DNA from: Pedobacter sp.
GTDB taxonomy: Bacteria > Bacteroidota > Bacteroidia > Sphingobacteriales > Sphingobacteriaceae
Assembly: GCF_031119335.1 (NCBI RefSeq)
Contig: NZ_JAVHXT010000002.1
Span: 310,001-374,000, forward strand
Direction: 5' to 3'
DNA: 64,000 bases
The first letter of the stretch is position 1. Each line of letters opens with the position of its first letter. The position numbers were made by a program, and so were the translations under genes. Shown piece by piece: positions 1 to 9,339 of the stretch. The notes beneath the pieces were generated by a model that searched no databases, had not been told where the DNA came from, and worked only from the letters and a program-made list of their open reading frames with translations.

Positions 1-570
1 TCCATTAAAAAAAACAAAATCAGGCTTGGTTTCCTTATCTAAACCCAACAAAAACGGAATGGATTTAGGTCTGTCATGAATATCATTTAACATGAAAAAA
101 TTTACCTCTGCTTTATTTATATCTGGATTAACAAAAGACTGGATATCTGAATTTAACACCTCGCCATAAGTAAGCTTGTAAGGCTGAAAATCCTTAATTT
201 CTTTTGAAACAATACGATAGTAATATTTTGTGCCGGGCTGTAGATTGATTAACTGTATTACGTTAATAGTTCCAATAGGCTTTAAACCAAGTTCAGTTTT
301 TCCATAAGCTTTTTCGGTTAGACTATCAGGCGATAAACCATACTCTACCCAACTTGCTGCATTTTTATTTACTACCCATATAATAGAAACAGTGTTATTA
401 AAAGAACTTTGCAAACATGGCCCCACAACAATCTTAAACCCTTCTTCTTTTCCATATAAAGGTTCCGAAGCAATCGCTAAAGATGGTTGTAGTAAAGCAG
501 CAGCCCCTAACAGTGCTCCACCTTTTAAAAAATTACGTCTATTCTGATTTATGCTTCCTTGTTCTTCCAT
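1..570 (-). CDS. Tat-exported metallophosphoesterase, purple acid phosphatase-like N-terminal domain (partial)
   Basis: The reading frame is open to the left edge, so only the first 190 residues are visible and the active-site motifs are mostly outside. The N-terminus has a twin-arginine motif (NRRNFLKGG) followed by a hydrophobic Ala/Leu stretch, which points to Tat export. A fibronectin-III-like region follows (WVEYGLSPDSL, then LQPGTKYYYRIVS), typical of the domain preceding the catalytic part of purple acid phosphatase-type enzymes. The visible end (FFMLNDIHDRPKS, then DFVFFNG) resembles the first metal-binding blocks of a calcineurin-like phosphoesterase. The ATG at 570 is the only reasonable start because it places the RR motif about 11 residues in. 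Substrate unknown. Confidence 0.75.
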   Translation of the reverse strand, partial: MEEQGSINQNRRNFLKGGALLGAAALLQPSLAIASEPLYGKEEGFKIVVGPCLQSSFNNTVSIIWVVNKNAASWVEYGLSPDSLTEKAYGKTELGLKPIGTINVIQLINLQPGTKYYYRIVSKEIKDFQPYKLTYGEVLNSDIQSFVNPDINKAEVNFFMLNDIHDRPKSIPFLLGLDKETKPDFVFFNG

Positions 571-638
571 TCCAAATTTGTTTAGATTTCTAATATAGAT
601 TTACAAGCTCACAAATCGGCAAAATTTTTACATATTTG

Positions 639-1739
639 ATGATGCAAACGTTTGATAATTACGACTATTTTGACGGTAGAGAAATAAAACACAACCAATC
701 AATTACCATTGGCAGTAATAAAATTGAATCTATAACCAATGCTGGCAAAATAGAAACTAGGAATGGCTTAATTGTTCCTGGCTTTATTGACCTACAAATT
801 TATGGCGCCGCTGGCAAACTTTTCTCTGCCGATCCAACAATTGAAAATATCCGAATAATCGAAGATCAATTATTAAAAGAAGGTACTACGAGCTTTTTAA
901 TTTGTTTAGCTACTAATACGCCAGAAGTTTTCAATCAATGTATTTCTGTAATTAAAGAATATCGAAAAGAGGCTAGAAATTGCATGGGCCTACATTTGGA
1001 AGGGCCATTTATCAACCCAGAAAAAAGAGGTGCACACGTAAGGGAATATATCCGTAAAGCCAGTTTGGATGAAATAAAATCGTTATTGGATTTTGGTGAT
1101 GGCACGATCAAAATGATGACTCTTGCGCCAGAGCTACAAGACGAGGAAGTCATCCAATATTTACTAGATAACGATGTTGTGGTTTCTCTAGGGCACAGCA
1201 GTGCAACTTTTGAGCAGGCTACTAAAGCCTACAATCAAGGCATCCAGACTACTACGCACCTGTTCAATGCCATGTCTGCACTGCAACATCGTACTCCTGG
1301 CATTCCAACCGCTGTGTTCAATCATCCTACGGCAATGTCAAGTATTATTGTAGATGGCCTGCATGTTGATTTCGAAGTGGTGAATGTTGCCGCCAAAGTA
1401 ATGAAAGAACGTTTATTTATCATCACAGATGCGGTGACCAAATGTAATTCGGGTCCCTACCAACACGTTGCTATAGATGGAAAATTCGTAATGCCGGATG
1501 GTACACTATCAGGTTCGGCAATGACAATGCTACAATCTATCAAAAATTGTGTTGCGCATTGCGATATCTCTTTAGTAAATGCTATTAATATGGCAACTTA
1601 TTATCCAGCGAAGCTGATCAAAAAAGAAAACGAAATTGGTAAGATAAGTGTTAATGCTGAAGCTAACTTCGTGGTTTTAAACGAGCAATTGAATATTGAA
1701 CAGGTATTTTACAAAGGCGAGGAAATTAAACGTAATTAA
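639..1739 (+). CDS. nagA: N-acetylglucosamine-6-phosphate deacetylase
   Basis: Cytosolic amidohydrolase that removes acetate from GlcNAc-6-phosphate, feeding amino sugars to glycolysis or wall synthesis. The 366-residue length fits the family. Visible signatures are HLEGPFINPEKRGAH (metal ligand Glu121), LGHSSA (His186), TTTHLFNAM (His207) and the catalytic Asp in FIITDA (Asp264). The early HxH of many amidohydrolases is replaced by DLQIYG, as in the E. coli-type single-metal enzyme (DVQLNG). Two ATGs are adjacent (639 and 642); the TTG at 636 is less likely. No other nag gene is next to it. pyrH follows 39 bp downstream with its own promoter. Confidence 0.93.
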   Translation: MMQTFDNYDYFDGREIKHNQSITIGSNKIESITNAGKIETRNGLIVPGFIDLQIYGAAGKLFSADPTIENIRIIEDQLLKEGTTSFLICLATNTPEVFNQCISVIKEYRKEARNCMGLHLEGPFINPEKRGAHVREYIRKASLDEIKSLLDFGDGTIKMMTLAPELQDEEVIQYLLDNDVVVSLGHSSATFEQATKAYNQGIQTTTHLFNAMSALQHRTPGIPTAVFNHPTAMSSIIVDGLHVDFEVVNVAAKVMKERLFIITDAVTKCNSGPYQHVAIDGKFVMPDGTLSGSAMTMLQSIKNCVAHCDISLVNAINMATYYPAKLIKKENEIGKISVNAEANFVVLNEQLNIEQVFYKGEEIKRN

Positions 1740-1764
1740 AGCATCATCAATTAAAAAAACTTGA

Positions 1765-1772
1765 TAATTTTG
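1765..1772 (+). promoter_or_regulatory. -7 promoter box of pyrH
   Basis: TAATTTTG is an exact match to the Bacteroidota -7 consensus TAnnTTTG. It ends six bases before the pyrH ATG at 1779, so the transcript should begin at or within a few bases of the start codon. Confidence 0.6.
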
Positions 1773-1778
1773 TCTTTT

Positions 1779-2486
1779 ATGAAGTACAAACGTATCCTCC
1801 TCAAACTGAGCGGCGAATCGCTAATGGGCGAAAAGCAATATGGCATTGATAACGAACGAGTTAAGCAATATGCCGAAGACATTAAAGCCGTGCATGACCA
1901 AGGTCTAGAAATTGCAATTGTAATAGGCGGAGGAAACATTTTTAGAGGTTTAAGCGCCGAAAAATCTGGCATGGACAGGGCACAAGCCGATTATATGGGC
2001 ATGTTAGCTACTGTAATTAACAGCATGGCCTTGCAAGATGCTTTGGAGAAAGTTGGATTAAAAACTCGTTTGCTTTCTGCTATTAAAATGGAACAGATCT
2101 GCGAGCCTTTTGTTAGAAGAAGGGCTGTTCGCCACCTAGAAAAAGGGCGTATTGTAATTTTTGGTGCAGGTACAGGAAATCCATATTTTACTACAGATTC
2201 TGCAGCAGCATTGAGAGCTATCGAAATTAATGCTGATGTGGTATTGAAAGGAACACGTGTTGATGGTATTTACACCGCCGATCCTGAGAAAGACCCTGCA
2301 GCAACTAAATATCAAACCTTATCGTTTAAAGAAGTTTATGCAAAAGAACTTAATGTGATGGATATGACTGCATTTACACTTTGCGAAGAAAACAACTTGC
2401 CAATTATAGTATTCGATATGAATAAAGCCGGAAATTTCATGAAAATTGCTGAAGGCGAAGAAATTGGAACTTTGGTAAAAGGCTAA
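1779..2486 (+). CDS. pyrH: UMP kinase
   Basis: Cytosolic enzyme phosphorylating UMP to UDP with ATP, the bacterial amino-acid-kinase-fold type. The N-terminus [10 protein letters not shown] and the glycine-rich [11 protein letters not shown] are the family phosphate-binding blocks, and VDGIYTADP with [10 protein letters not shown] match the C-terminal half. A reading from TTG at 1761 would add six residues but overlaps the TAATTTTG promoter box, so ATG 1779 is chosen (235 residues, normal for PyrH). frr follows 43 bp downstream, the widespread pyrH-frr pairing, although frr has its own promoter box here. Confidence 0.97.
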   Translation: MKYKRILLKLSGESLMGEKQYGIDNERVKQYAEDIKAVHDQGLEIAIVIGGGNIFRGLSAEKSGMDRAQADYMGMLATVINSMALQDALEKVGLKTRLLSAIKMEQICEPFVRRRAVRHLEKGRIVIFGAGTGNPYFTTDSAAALRAIEINADVVLKGTRVDGIYTADPEKDPAATKYQTLSFKEVYAKELNVMDMTAFTLCEENNLPIIVFDMNKAGNFMKIAEGEEIGTLVKG

Positions 2487-2502
2487 TTTATAAGCATTAT
2501 TT

Positions 2503-2510
2503 TATTTTTG
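2503..2510 (+). promoter_or_regulatory. -7 promoter box of frr
   Basis: TATTTTTG matches TAnnTTTG and lies 19 bases before the frr ATG, in the pyrH-frr gap. frr can therefore be transcribed separately as well as by read-through. Confidence 0.55.
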
Positions 2511-2529
2511 TATAAAATCACACAGAACA

Positions 2530-3093
2530 ATGAACGACCTTATAAAGAAACAAATAACTGATGCGCAAGCTACGATGGACAAAGCCATTGCGCACTGCGA
2601 ATCGGAACTTACAAAAATTAGAGCTGGAAAAGCTGCTGTAGGAATGTTGGACGGCATTACTGTTGAATATTATGGTTCGCCTACCTTGTTGTCTCAGGTT
2701 GCTGCATTAGGTACTCCAGACGCACGTACCATAACTGTACAGCCTTGGGAAAAAAATATGTTAATCCCAATTGAAAGAGCAATTATGGAGGCTAACATAG
2801 GTATCAACCCTCAGAACGATGGTAGCATTATTCGTTTGGTTGTACCTCCATTAACTGAAGAGCGTAGAAAAGACCTAGTGAAAAAAGTTAAAGAAGAAGC
2901 TGAAAAAGGTAAAATCGCGGTGCGTAACATCCGTAAAGATGCCAACGAAAAGATAAAAAAACTGAAAGCAGAAAGTGTTTCTGATGATGAAATTAAAACT
3001 GGTGAAGCAGAAGTGCAAAAAGTTACAGATGCTTATATCCTTAAGGTAGATAAGCTTTCTGAATTGAAAGAAAAAGACATTATGACGGTATAA
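2530..3093 (+). CDS. frr: Ribosome recycling factor
   Basis: Splits post-termination ribosomes together with EF-G. At 187 residues it is full length. The sequence shows the conserved LTKIRAGKA near the N-terminus, the VEYYGSPTLLSQVA hinge region and the VPPLTEERRKDLVKKVKEEA helix, followed by VRNIRKDANEKIKK. It sits behind pyrH as in many bacteria. A GC-containing hairpin with a T-run lies 41 bases after the stop codon and probably ends the transcript. Confidence 0.98.
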   Translation: MNDLIKKQITDAQATMDKAIAHCESELTKIRAGKAAVGMLDGITVEYYGSPTLLSQVAALGTPDARTITVQPWEKNMLIPIERAIMEANIGINPQNDGSIIRLVVPPLTEERRKDLVKKVKEEAEKGKIAVRNIRKDANEKIKKLKAESVSDDEIKTGEAEVQKVTDAYILKVDKLSELKEKDIMTV

Positions 3094-3134
3094 CTAGGCT
3101 TAAACAGCTGACAATATCGTTGAATTGTAATATA

Positions 3135-3168
3135 AAAGGGAAGGTAGTTTTGCTAGCTTCCCTTTTTC
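3135..3168 (+). terminator. Rho-independent terminator after frr
   Basis: Arms AAGGGAAG and CTTCCCTT, extended by TAG/CTA around a small loop with one mismatch, are followed by a T-rich run. It lies between frr and the ABC exporter gene. Confidence 0.7.
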
Positions 3169-3176
3169 TATTTTTG
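3169..3176 (+). promoter_or_regulatory. -7 promoter box of the ABC exporter gene
   Basis: TATTTTTG (TAnnTTTG) lies 22 bases before the ATG at 3199, directly behind the frr terminator, so the exporter forms its own unit. Confidence 0.5.
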
Positions 3177-3198
3177 CATTCCAAATCACAAAACAAAA

Positions 3199-4938
3199 AT
3201 GAATTTATTATTAGAGTATCTAAAAACACATAAGTGGGTGGTGGTGCTTGCCTTATTTTTAGCCGCAATAAATATCGGTTTCTCTTTAATGGACCCGTAT
3301 TTTACCGGTCAAATCGTAGATCGGTTTATAGAAAGGAAGGACCTACTTGACCGCTCGGCATATATTTGGGGAGTACTTGGCTTGGTGGGTTTAGCAATTG
3401 GTGCGGCAATGGTATCAAGAATTGCTAAAAACTTTCAAGACTACTTTACCAACATCATTGTACAGAAAGTTGGCGCTAAAATGTATGCCGATGGCCTTAA
3501 ACATTCGTTGGAACTACCTTACCAAGTATTTGAAGACCAACGCAGTGGCGAAACCTTAGGCATCTTGCAAAAAGTTAGGGTAGATTGCGAAAAGTTCATT
3601 ACTTCGTTCATCAGTATCATTTTCATTAGTTTGGTTGGAATGATCTTCGTTATCGTTTATTCACTTTCTGTAAGCTACAAAGTAACGTTGGTTTATGTGG
3701 CCTCAATTCCAATTATTGCTTTCATTAGCTGGTTCTTAAGCAAGAAAATTAAAGTAATTCAAAAGTCTATTGTGGCAGAAACTACTGCTTTAGCTGGCTC
3801 TACAACCGAGTCTTTGAGAAACATTGAATTAGTGAAAAGTTTAGGTTTGGCTAACCAAGAAATCGAAAGATTGAATAAAACCACTTACAAAATCTTAGGT
3901 TTAGAGTTAAGAAAAGTAAAATATGTGCGTAGCATGAGCTTCGTGCAGGGAACTACGGTAAACTTTGTACGTAGCGTAATGATTGTTGTCTTGTTGGTAC
4001 TGATTTTCGACGACACTATTTCTCCAGGACAATATTTTTCGTTCCTGTTCTATTCCTTCTTCCTATTTGGACCACTTCAGGAGCTCGGAAATGTAATTTT
4101 AACATGGAGAGAGGCAGAAGTGTCACTTGGAAGATTTAAAGACATTTTAAGCACTCCTGTTGATAAAAAGCCAGACAACCCGAAACCGCTTCGTAAAATT
4201 GAGCAATTAACTTTTGATGATATCAGTTTTAAGCATCTTACGGGAAAAACGAATGCACTAAACCATATCAACTTTAGTGTAAACAAAGGCGAAACCATTG
4301 CCTTTGTGGGGCCTTCTGGTTCTGGAAAGACCACCTTAGTTAAGTTGTTGGTAGGTCTTTATCAGCCAGTAGAAGGTAACGTGCTTTACAACAGCATTTC
4401 TGGTAAAGAAATTAACCTCGACCAACTGCGAGAAAAAATTGGTTTTGTAACGCAAGACACACAGCTTTTTTCTGGAACAATTAGAGAAAACCTACAATTC
4501 GTTAAACCAAATGCTACAGATGAAGAGTGTTTGAAAGTACTTCGTCAGGCGGCATGCCATACTTTGCTAGCCAGAGCCGATAAAGGTTTAGATAGCGTAA
4601 TTGGTGAAGGTGGCGTGAAGGTTTCTGGTGGCGAAAAACAACGTTTATCTATTGCTAGAGCGTTGTTGCGCAATCCTGATATTTTGGTTTTTGATGAGGC
4701 TACTTCTTCACTAGATTCGATTACTGAAGAAGAAATTACCGCAACAATTAAAGATGTTTCTAAGCTAAGTGAGCAAATCACGATATTGATTGCCCATCGC
4801 TTGTCGACCATACGCCACGCAGATAGAATTTATGTGCTAGAAAAGGGGCAGATTATTGAGCAGGGCAAGCACGAAGATCTAGTGGAAGAGAAAGGTTTGT
4901 ACTATGCGATGTGGAGGCAGCAGGTTGGAGAACGGTAA
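3199..4938 (+). CDS. ABC exporter, fused permease and ATPase (MsbA/BmrA type)
   Basis: Half-transporter that should homodimerise in the inner membrane and export a lipid, drug or peptide; substrate unknown. Residues 1-310 form the six-helix ABC membrane domain, with hydrophobic segments near 13-30, 57-72, 138-158, 165-182 and 258-292. The ATPase domain carries Walker A GPSGSGKTT (371-379), Q-loop Gln419, signature VSGGEKQR (475-482), Walker B ILVFDEATS with Glu500 and the switch His in LIAHRLST. All catalytic residues look intact. It is flanked by terminators and is monocistronic. It could be an MsbA-like lipid A flippase, but sequence alone does not separate these subfamilies. Confidence 0.93.
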   Translation: MNLLLEYLKTHKWVVVLALFLAAINIGFSLMDPYFTGQIVDRFIERKDLLDRSAYIWGVLGLVGLAIGAAMVSRIAKNFQDYFTNIIVQKVGAKMYADGLKHSLELPYQVFEDQRSGETLGILQKVRVDCEKFITSFISIIFISLVGMIFVIVYSLSVSYKVTLVYVASIPIIAFISWFLSKKIKVIQKSIVAETTALAGSTTESLRNIELVKSLGLANQEIERLNKTTYKILGLELRKVKYVRSMSFVQGTTVNFVRSVMIVVLLVLIFDDTISPGQYFSFLFYSFFLFGPLQELGNVILTWREAEVSLGRFKDILSTPVDKKPDNPKPLRKIEQLTFDDISFKHLTGKTNALNHINFSVNKGETIAFVGPSGSGKTTLVKLLVGLYQPVEGNVLYNSISGKEINLDQLREKIGFVTQDTQLFSGTIRENLQFVKPNATDEECLKVLRQAACHTLLARADKGLDSVIGEGGVKVSGGEKQRLSIARALLRNPDILVFDEATSSLDSITEEEITATIKDVSKLSEQITILIAHRLSTIRHADRIYVLEKGQIIEQGKHEDLVEEKGLYYAMWRQQVGER

Positions 4939-4949
4939 CATCTTGGAAA

Positions 4950-4982
4950 AGACCTATAAGGTTTTGAAAAACTTATAGGTCT
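4950..4982. terminator. Bidirectional terminator between the exporter and rmlA
   Basis: A perfect 11-bp hairpin (AGACCTATAAG / CTTATAGGTCT) fills the gap between two convergent genes, with A/T-rich flanks on both sides, so it can serve both strands. Confidence 0.65.
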
Positions 4983-4991
4983 AAACAATTA

Positions 4992-5852
4992 TTACTTCAC
5001 TATCCTTAATAAATATTCACCATAACCACTCTTAACCAATGGCTTTGCAATTTCTCTTAACTGATTTGCTGTAATATATCCCATTCGGTAAGCAATCTCT
5101 TCAATACACCCAATTTTCAAGCCCTGTCTTTCTTCAATAATTTGAACAAATTGACCAGCTTGCATTAACGAAGCAAAAGTTCCAGTATCTAACCAAGCCG
5201 TACCACGACTTAAGACACCAACCTTTAACTTACCGCGTTCTAAGTAAACTTTATTCACATCTGTAATTTCGTACTCACCACGAGGCGAAGGCTTGATATT
5301 TTTTGCAATATCTACCACATCGTTATCATAGAAATACAGTCCTGGAACTGCATAATCAGATTTTGGCTGTGCAGGCTTTTCCTCGATAGAGATTACCTTG
5401 TTGGCTGCATCAAACTCAACTACACCATATCTTTCCGGATCTGACACTTGATAGGCAAAAACAACTCCTCCTTCTGGATTGGCACTGTTTTGCAACAATT
5501 TTGCCATTCCATCGCCATAGAAAATATTATCACCTAAAACTAAAGCTACCTTATCTTTACCAATAAATTCTTCACCAATTACAAAAGCCTGCGCTAATCC
5601 ATTTGGTTCTGGTTGTACAGCATAGCTAAATTTACAGCCTAATGTACTTCCATCACCCAATAACTTCTCAAAGTTAGGCAAGTCGTGTGGTGTCGAAATA
5701 ATCAAGACTTCATTTATCCCGGCTAGCATTAAAGTAGACAGTGGATAGTAAATCATTGGTTTATCGTAAACGGGCATCATTTGTTTACTACAAGCCAAAG
5801 TTAAGGGATGCAATCTGGTGCCGCTTCCGCCAGCTAATATTATTCCTTTCAT
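4992..5852 (-). CDS. rmlA: Glucose-1-phosphate thymidylyltransferase
   Basis: Makes dTDP-glucose from dTTP and glucose-1-phosphate, the first step to dTDP-rhamnose and related 6-deoxysugars. The nucleotide-binding start [13 protein letters not shown] (residues 6-18), the [18 protein letters not shown] block, VLGDNIFYG and [12 protein letters not shown] are all diagnostic. The length of 286 residues is normal. It is the last gene of a rmlB-rmlD-rmlA run on the minus strand, 18 bp behind rmlD. No rmlC is adjacent. Confidence 0.96.
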   Translation of the reverse strand: MKGIILAGGSGTRLHPLTLACSKQMMPVYDKPMIYYPLSTLMLAGINEVLIISTPHDLPNFEKLLGDGSTLGCKFSYAVQPEPNGLAQAFVIGEEFIGKDKVALVLGDNIFYGDGMAKLLQNSANPEGGVVFAYQVSDPERYGVVEFDAANKVISIEEKPAQPKSDYAVPGLYFYDNDVVDIAKNIKPSPRGEYEITDVNKVYLERGKLKVGVLSRGTAWLDTGTFASLMQAGQFVQIIEERQGLKIGCIEEIAYRMGYITANQLREIAKPLVKSGYGEYLLRIVK

Positions 5853-5870
5853 TATATAGCGTATTGGGTT

Positions 5871-6734
5871 CTATTTAATTAATTTTAAAGCATCAATACA
5901 AACTTTCAGGCTATCTAACCAATAAGGAACCTGGATATTGTAATCTGCTTTGATTTTGGTTTTATCCATCACAGAAAAATGAGGACGCTTTGCTTTAGTA
6001 GGATAAGCACTTGTAGGTATCGGATTTACTTTTACTTCAGTTCCGCTGTAATCGAAAATCGCTTTGGCAAAATCGTACCATGAGGTTACACCTTCGTTAC
6101 TGAAATGATAAATTCCGTATTTCTTTTCTGGGTTTTGAATGATATCGAAAATCGCATTGGCTAGATCAATAGCATAAGTTGGCGTACCTACTTGGTCTGC
6201 GATGATGTTTAACTCATCACGTTCTGCACCCAGTTTCAGCATGGTTTTTACGTAGTTATTAGCAAACTCTGAATACAACCAACTAGTGCGAAGAATAATA
6301 TGTTGATCAAGCTTTTCGATAATTGCTTGCTCTCCATCCAATTTTGTAACACCATAAACACTAATTGGCTTAGTTATGTCATCTTCCTTTAACAACTTAA
6401 TTTCGTTGCCTTCAAAAACGAAATCAGTAGAAATATGAATCAGCGTAGCTTTATTTTCTGCACATAAAACGGCTAAGTTCTTGGCCCCGATTTCATTTAC
6501 TGCTTTTGCAATATCAGCTTCATCTTCGGCCTTATCTACAGCAGTATAAGCAGCGCAATTAATTACGTAGGCTGGCTTCTCTTGGTTAAAAAGAACCGTT
6601 AGATCTGCTACATTTAGAATATTTGCAGCTCCCTCTTCCGGGAAAATCACATCAGCGATATTCCTTTGCGCAACAATCTTTTTAATACACTGACCTAGTT
6701 GACCGCCAGCACCTATTACAAGTACTTTTGCCAT
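5871..6734 (-). CDS. rmlD: dTDP-4-dehydrorhamnose reductase
   Basis: NAD(P)H-dependent short-chain reductase that makes the final dTDP-L-rhamnose. It has the Rossmann motif GAGGQLGQ (residues 8-15), STDFVFEG, and the catalytic YGVTKLDGE (YxxxK). The rmlB stop is immediately upstream with no intervening base, so the two are probably translationally coupled. The substrate of RmlD is normally produced by RmlC, whose gene is not here. Confidence 0.93.
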   Translation of the reverse strand: MAKVLVIGAGGQLGQCIKKIVAQRNIADVIFPEEGAANILNVADLTVLFNQEKPAYVINCAAYTAVDKAEDEADIAKAVNEIGAKNLAVLCAENKATLIHISTDFVFEGNEIKLLKEDDITKPISVYGVTKLDGEQAIIEKLDQHIILRTSWLYSEFANNYVKTMLKLGAERDELNIIADQVGTPTYAIDLANAIFDIIQNPEKKYGIYHFSNEGVTSWYDFAKAIFDYSGTEVKVNPIPTSAYPTKAKRPHFSVMDKTKIKADYNIQVPYWLDSLKVCIDALKLIK

Positions 6735-7787
6735 TTATTTATGATTGTATTGCTTCTCGTAATATGATTGATAGTTTCCTGAAGTAACATTAGTTAACCA
6801 TTCTTCATTAGCTAAATACCAATCTACTGTTTTTTCTAATCCCTCTTCAAATTGGAGGCTCGGCACCCAATTTAACTTTTGTTGAAGTTTGGTAGAATCG
6901 ATAGCATAACGCAAATCATGGCCAGCTCTATCGGTAACAAAAGTAATTAGCTTTGCAGATTCTCCTTCTTCTCGACCTAATTTTTGATCCATTATTTTAC
7001 AAAGCAGATGAATTAAATCGATATTTTTCCACTCATTGTGCCCGCCAATATTGTAAGTTTCACCCGTTTTAGCTTCATGGAAAATCACGTCGATAGCTCT
7101 TGCATGGTCTTCTACCCAAAGCCAATCTCTCACATTCTCGCCCTTACCGTAAACTGGTACAGGCTTATTATTTTTAATGTTATTAATAGCTAAGGGAATT
7201 AACTTCTCTGGAAAATGATGCGAACCATAATTGTTTGAGCAGTTAGATATCACACAATCTAGTCCGTAAGTGTCATGATAAGCCCTAACAAAGTGATCTG
7301 AGCTAGCTTTTGAAGCAGAATAAGGACTGTGAGGATCATACGACGTAGTTTCAGTAAACATTCCTTCCTCGCCTAAAGCACCATAAACTTCGTCAGTACT
7401 TACATGATAAAACCTCTTTTTATCATAATCTCCCTTCCAATACTCTCTAACAGCATTCAAAAGATTTACTGTACCAATAACATTTGTCATCACAAAGGCA
7501 GTTGGGTCGGTAATTGAACGGTCTACGTGACTTTCTGCTGCTAAATGAATTACTGCATCAAAGTTTTCACTTTTAAATAATTCGTTAATAGCACCAGCAT
7601 CCGTAATATCTATTTTAACAAAACTATAATTTGGTTTATCCTCAACATCTGTAAGATTGGCTAAATTACCCGCATAGGTTAGCTTATCAAGATTTACAAT
7701 TTGATAGTTTGGATAGTTATTTACAAACCTGCGTACAACGTGAGAGCCTATAAAGCCTGCTCCTCCTGTGATTAGTATTTTTTTCAA
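6735..7787 (-). CDS. rmlB: dTDP-glucose 4,6-dehydratase
   Basis: Converts dTDP-glucose to dTDP-4-keto-6-deoxyglucose. The NAD-binding GGAGFIGSHVV (residues 8-18), HLAAESHVDRSI, VSTDEVYGALG and catalytic SPYSASKASSDHFVRAY (Tyr-xxx-Lys) identify it, and 350 residues is the usual length. It is the first gene of the rml operon, with a clear -7 box (TACTTTTG) about 22 bases upstream of its ATG. Confidence 0.97.
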   Translation of the reverse strand: MKKILITGGAGFIGSHVVRRFVNNYPNYQIVNLDKLTYAGNLANLTDVEDKPNYSFVKIDITDAGAINELFKSENFDAVIHLAAESHVDRSITDPTAFVMTNVIGTVNLLNAVREYWKGDYDKKRFYHVSTDEVYGALGEEGMFTETTSYDPHSPYSASKASSDHFVRAYHDTYGLDCVISNCSNNYGSHHFPEKLIPLAINNIKNNKPVPVYGKGENVRDWLWVEDHARAIDVIFHEAKTGETYNIGGHNEWKNIDLIHLLCKIMDQKLGREEGESAKLITFVTDRAGHDLRYAIDSTKLQQKLNWVPSLQFEEGLEKTVDWYLANEEWLTNVTSGNYQSYYEKQYNHK

Positions 7788-7809
7788 AGCGATATATGAT
7801 TTTCAACTA

Positions 7810-7817
7810 CAAAAGTA
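7810..7817 (-). promoter_or_regulatory. -7 promoter box of the rmlBDA operon
   Basis: On the minus strand this reads TACTTTTG, an exact TAnnTTTG match, 22 bases before the rmlB ATG at 7787. The predicted leader is about 20 bases. Confidence 0.55.
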
Positions 7818-7871
7818 TAATAATGCATTAACTAACAAAGACTTTAATTATTAAAAGCAGCAAATGTAAGC

Positions 7872-8438
7872 TTAAGATTCGATGGCAATATTTTCTTCCA
7901 GTTCAGTATACCAATCTGCACCATACTTTCTAATCAGAGGATCTTTAAGAAACTTATAAACCGGAACCTTAAGCTCCCTGCCGAACGTACAAGCGTCTTT
8001 GCAGATATGCCATCTGTCATAATTAAGCACTTCGAACTCTGGATACTGAGTTATCCTAATTGGGTATAAATGACAAGAAATTGGTTTCTTCCAGTCAACA
8101 ATTCCTTCTTCGTAAGCTTTTTCTATGGCGCATTTAGTGATGCCATTTTCAAAGGTTACATAGGCACATTCTTTATTGCCATCTACACACGGAGTGGTCA
8201 GATCGCCATCTAGGTCTAGTACAGATGTACCGTATTCCTCAATAGCAGCTATTCCCTTTGGGGCTAAAAGATGCTTAATTTTAGGATAGATCTCTTCTAA
8301 AATTGCTTTTTCAGACTGTTCAAGAGGCGCACCAGAATCACCCTCAATACAACAAATCCCTTTACACTTGCTTAAATTACATACAAAATCTTCCTTAATC
8401 AGATCTTCATGCACTAAGGCGCTTTGAACTTCTATCAT
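7872..8438 (-). CDS. DUF3109 family cysteine-rich protein
   Basis: Conserved bacterial protein without an established function. Cysteines are clustered at the N-terminus (Cys20, Cys25, Cys29, Cys30 in FVCNLSKCKGICCIEGD), with further ones in TTPCVDGNKECAYV, TKCAI, ISCHLYPI and HICKDACTFG. The pattern resembles YkgJ-type zinc or iron-sulfur-binding proteins, so metal binding is a fair inference. No signal peptide is present, so it is cytosolic. An inverted pair of GGTTAA repeats lies just upstream of its start. Confidence 0.85.
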   Translation of the reverse strand: MIEVQSALVHEDLIKEDFVCNLSKCKGICCIEGDSGAPLEQSEKAILEEIYPKIKHLLAPKGIAAIEEYGTSVLDLDGDLTTPCVDGNKECAYVTFENGITKCAIEKAYEEGIVDWKKPISCHLYPIRITQYPEFEVLNYDRWHICKDACTFGRELKVPVYKFLKDPLIRKYGADWYTELEENIAIES

Positions 8439-8439
8439 T

Positions 8440-8571
8440 TTTTGGTTAATTGTTTAAACTGCGTAATTGGTTAACTGTTATTTCGTCCGAAAAAATTAGC
8501 TAACAGTTATGCTTAACCATTTTGCCATACAGTTAAGCGATTAAAACAATTAACCAAATAAACAATTAACC
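8440..8571. repeat. GGTTAA-rich inverted repeat pair
   Basis: A stretch reading TTTTGGTTAATTG, then GTAATTGGTTAACTG (8440-8477), is mirrored by ACAATTAACCAAATAAACAA near 8546-8567. The element fills the gap between DUF3108 and DUF3109 genes and overlaps the last codons of the DUF3108 gene. A related copy lies at 28413-28451. Confidence 0.6.
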
Positions 8572-9339
8572 TTTACCTATCGGATATTTTAGCCCTTCGG
8601 CAGATTTTAGCTCCATAGTTACTGAACCTACTAAAATCTCTACTTGTGCTTTTACGGGCACACGGTTGCCGTCATCGGTGATCCAAAGGTACAACTTACT
8701 ATCCTTTTTAAAAATACGTCCAGGTTTAATAGAAGGACTAAATTTTAGACAGTTAATATTTCCAAGCTTAGATTTGATAACTTCCTTCCCTACGTATTCG
8801 ATTTCTAACGCCGAAATTTCATCCCCTAAAAAATAGTTGAGCTTGAAGGTGTCATTTATTTTCAGTTTGCTGATATCTAAACTGCGGGCAAAATAATAGG
8901 CAGAAACCAAATCAAAAGTTTGTGTAGTGGGAGCTGTGTAAGTTCCTGTATTGGCTACCACCTTTTTAGTATCCTGATAAAAACGGGCTTTGTCTTGTCG
9001 GCGATATTTTGCTTCCCTAACATCTTCCTGATAGAAATAAGGTGTAAGCTCAACTTTATCTATGTACGAATCGTAATGATCGCGAACTTTATAAAACACA
9101 TCAAATGTACCAGAGGTCCGAGCATCAACTTGCAATCTGTAAGTAGACTTGCCGTCAAACTTCATATCTGAAGGCAAAACTTTTATCGTTGCTTCTGCCG
9201 CTGTGATAAAACCGTACTTCAATTTATAGGTAAGCACCTCACCTTCCTTAAAAGCCACTTCTTTTTTCAAGGGCAGCTCTTGGCCAAAGGCAAACTGTTT
9301 GATTGCGATTAAAGCAAATACTAACGCTAACTTTCTCAT
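8566..9339 (-). CDS. DUF3108 domain-containing exported protein
   Basis: The 257-residue protein has a signal peptide (MRKLALVFALIAIKQFAFGQ) and is periplasmic or outer-membrane-associated. It matches DUF3108 by the opening FKEGEVLTYKLKYGFITAAEATI and the later GDEISALEIEYVG and RVPVKAQVEILVGSV. The fold predicted for this family is a lipocalin- or LolA-like beta structure, but the function is not established. It is transcribed in the same direction as the DUF2480 and foldase genes upstream. Confidence 0.82.
   Translation of the reverse strand: MRKLALVFALIAIKQFAFGQELPLKKEVAFKEGEVLTYKLKYGFITAAEATIKVLPSDMKFDGKSTYRLQVDARTSGTFDVFYKVRDHYDSYIDKVELTPYFYQEDVREAKYRRQDKARFYQDTKKVVANTGTYTAPTTQTFDLVSAYYFARSLDISKLKINDTFKLNYFLGDEISALEIEYVGKEVIKSKLGNINCLKFSPSIKPGRIFKKDSKLYLWITDDGNRVPVKAQVEILVGSVTMELKSAEGLKYPIGKG

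Noticed and set aside
636..641. TTG 636 as the start of nagA
   Set aside because: Two ATGs follow directly (639 and 642), and the sequence TATTTG around the TTG resembles a promoter box.
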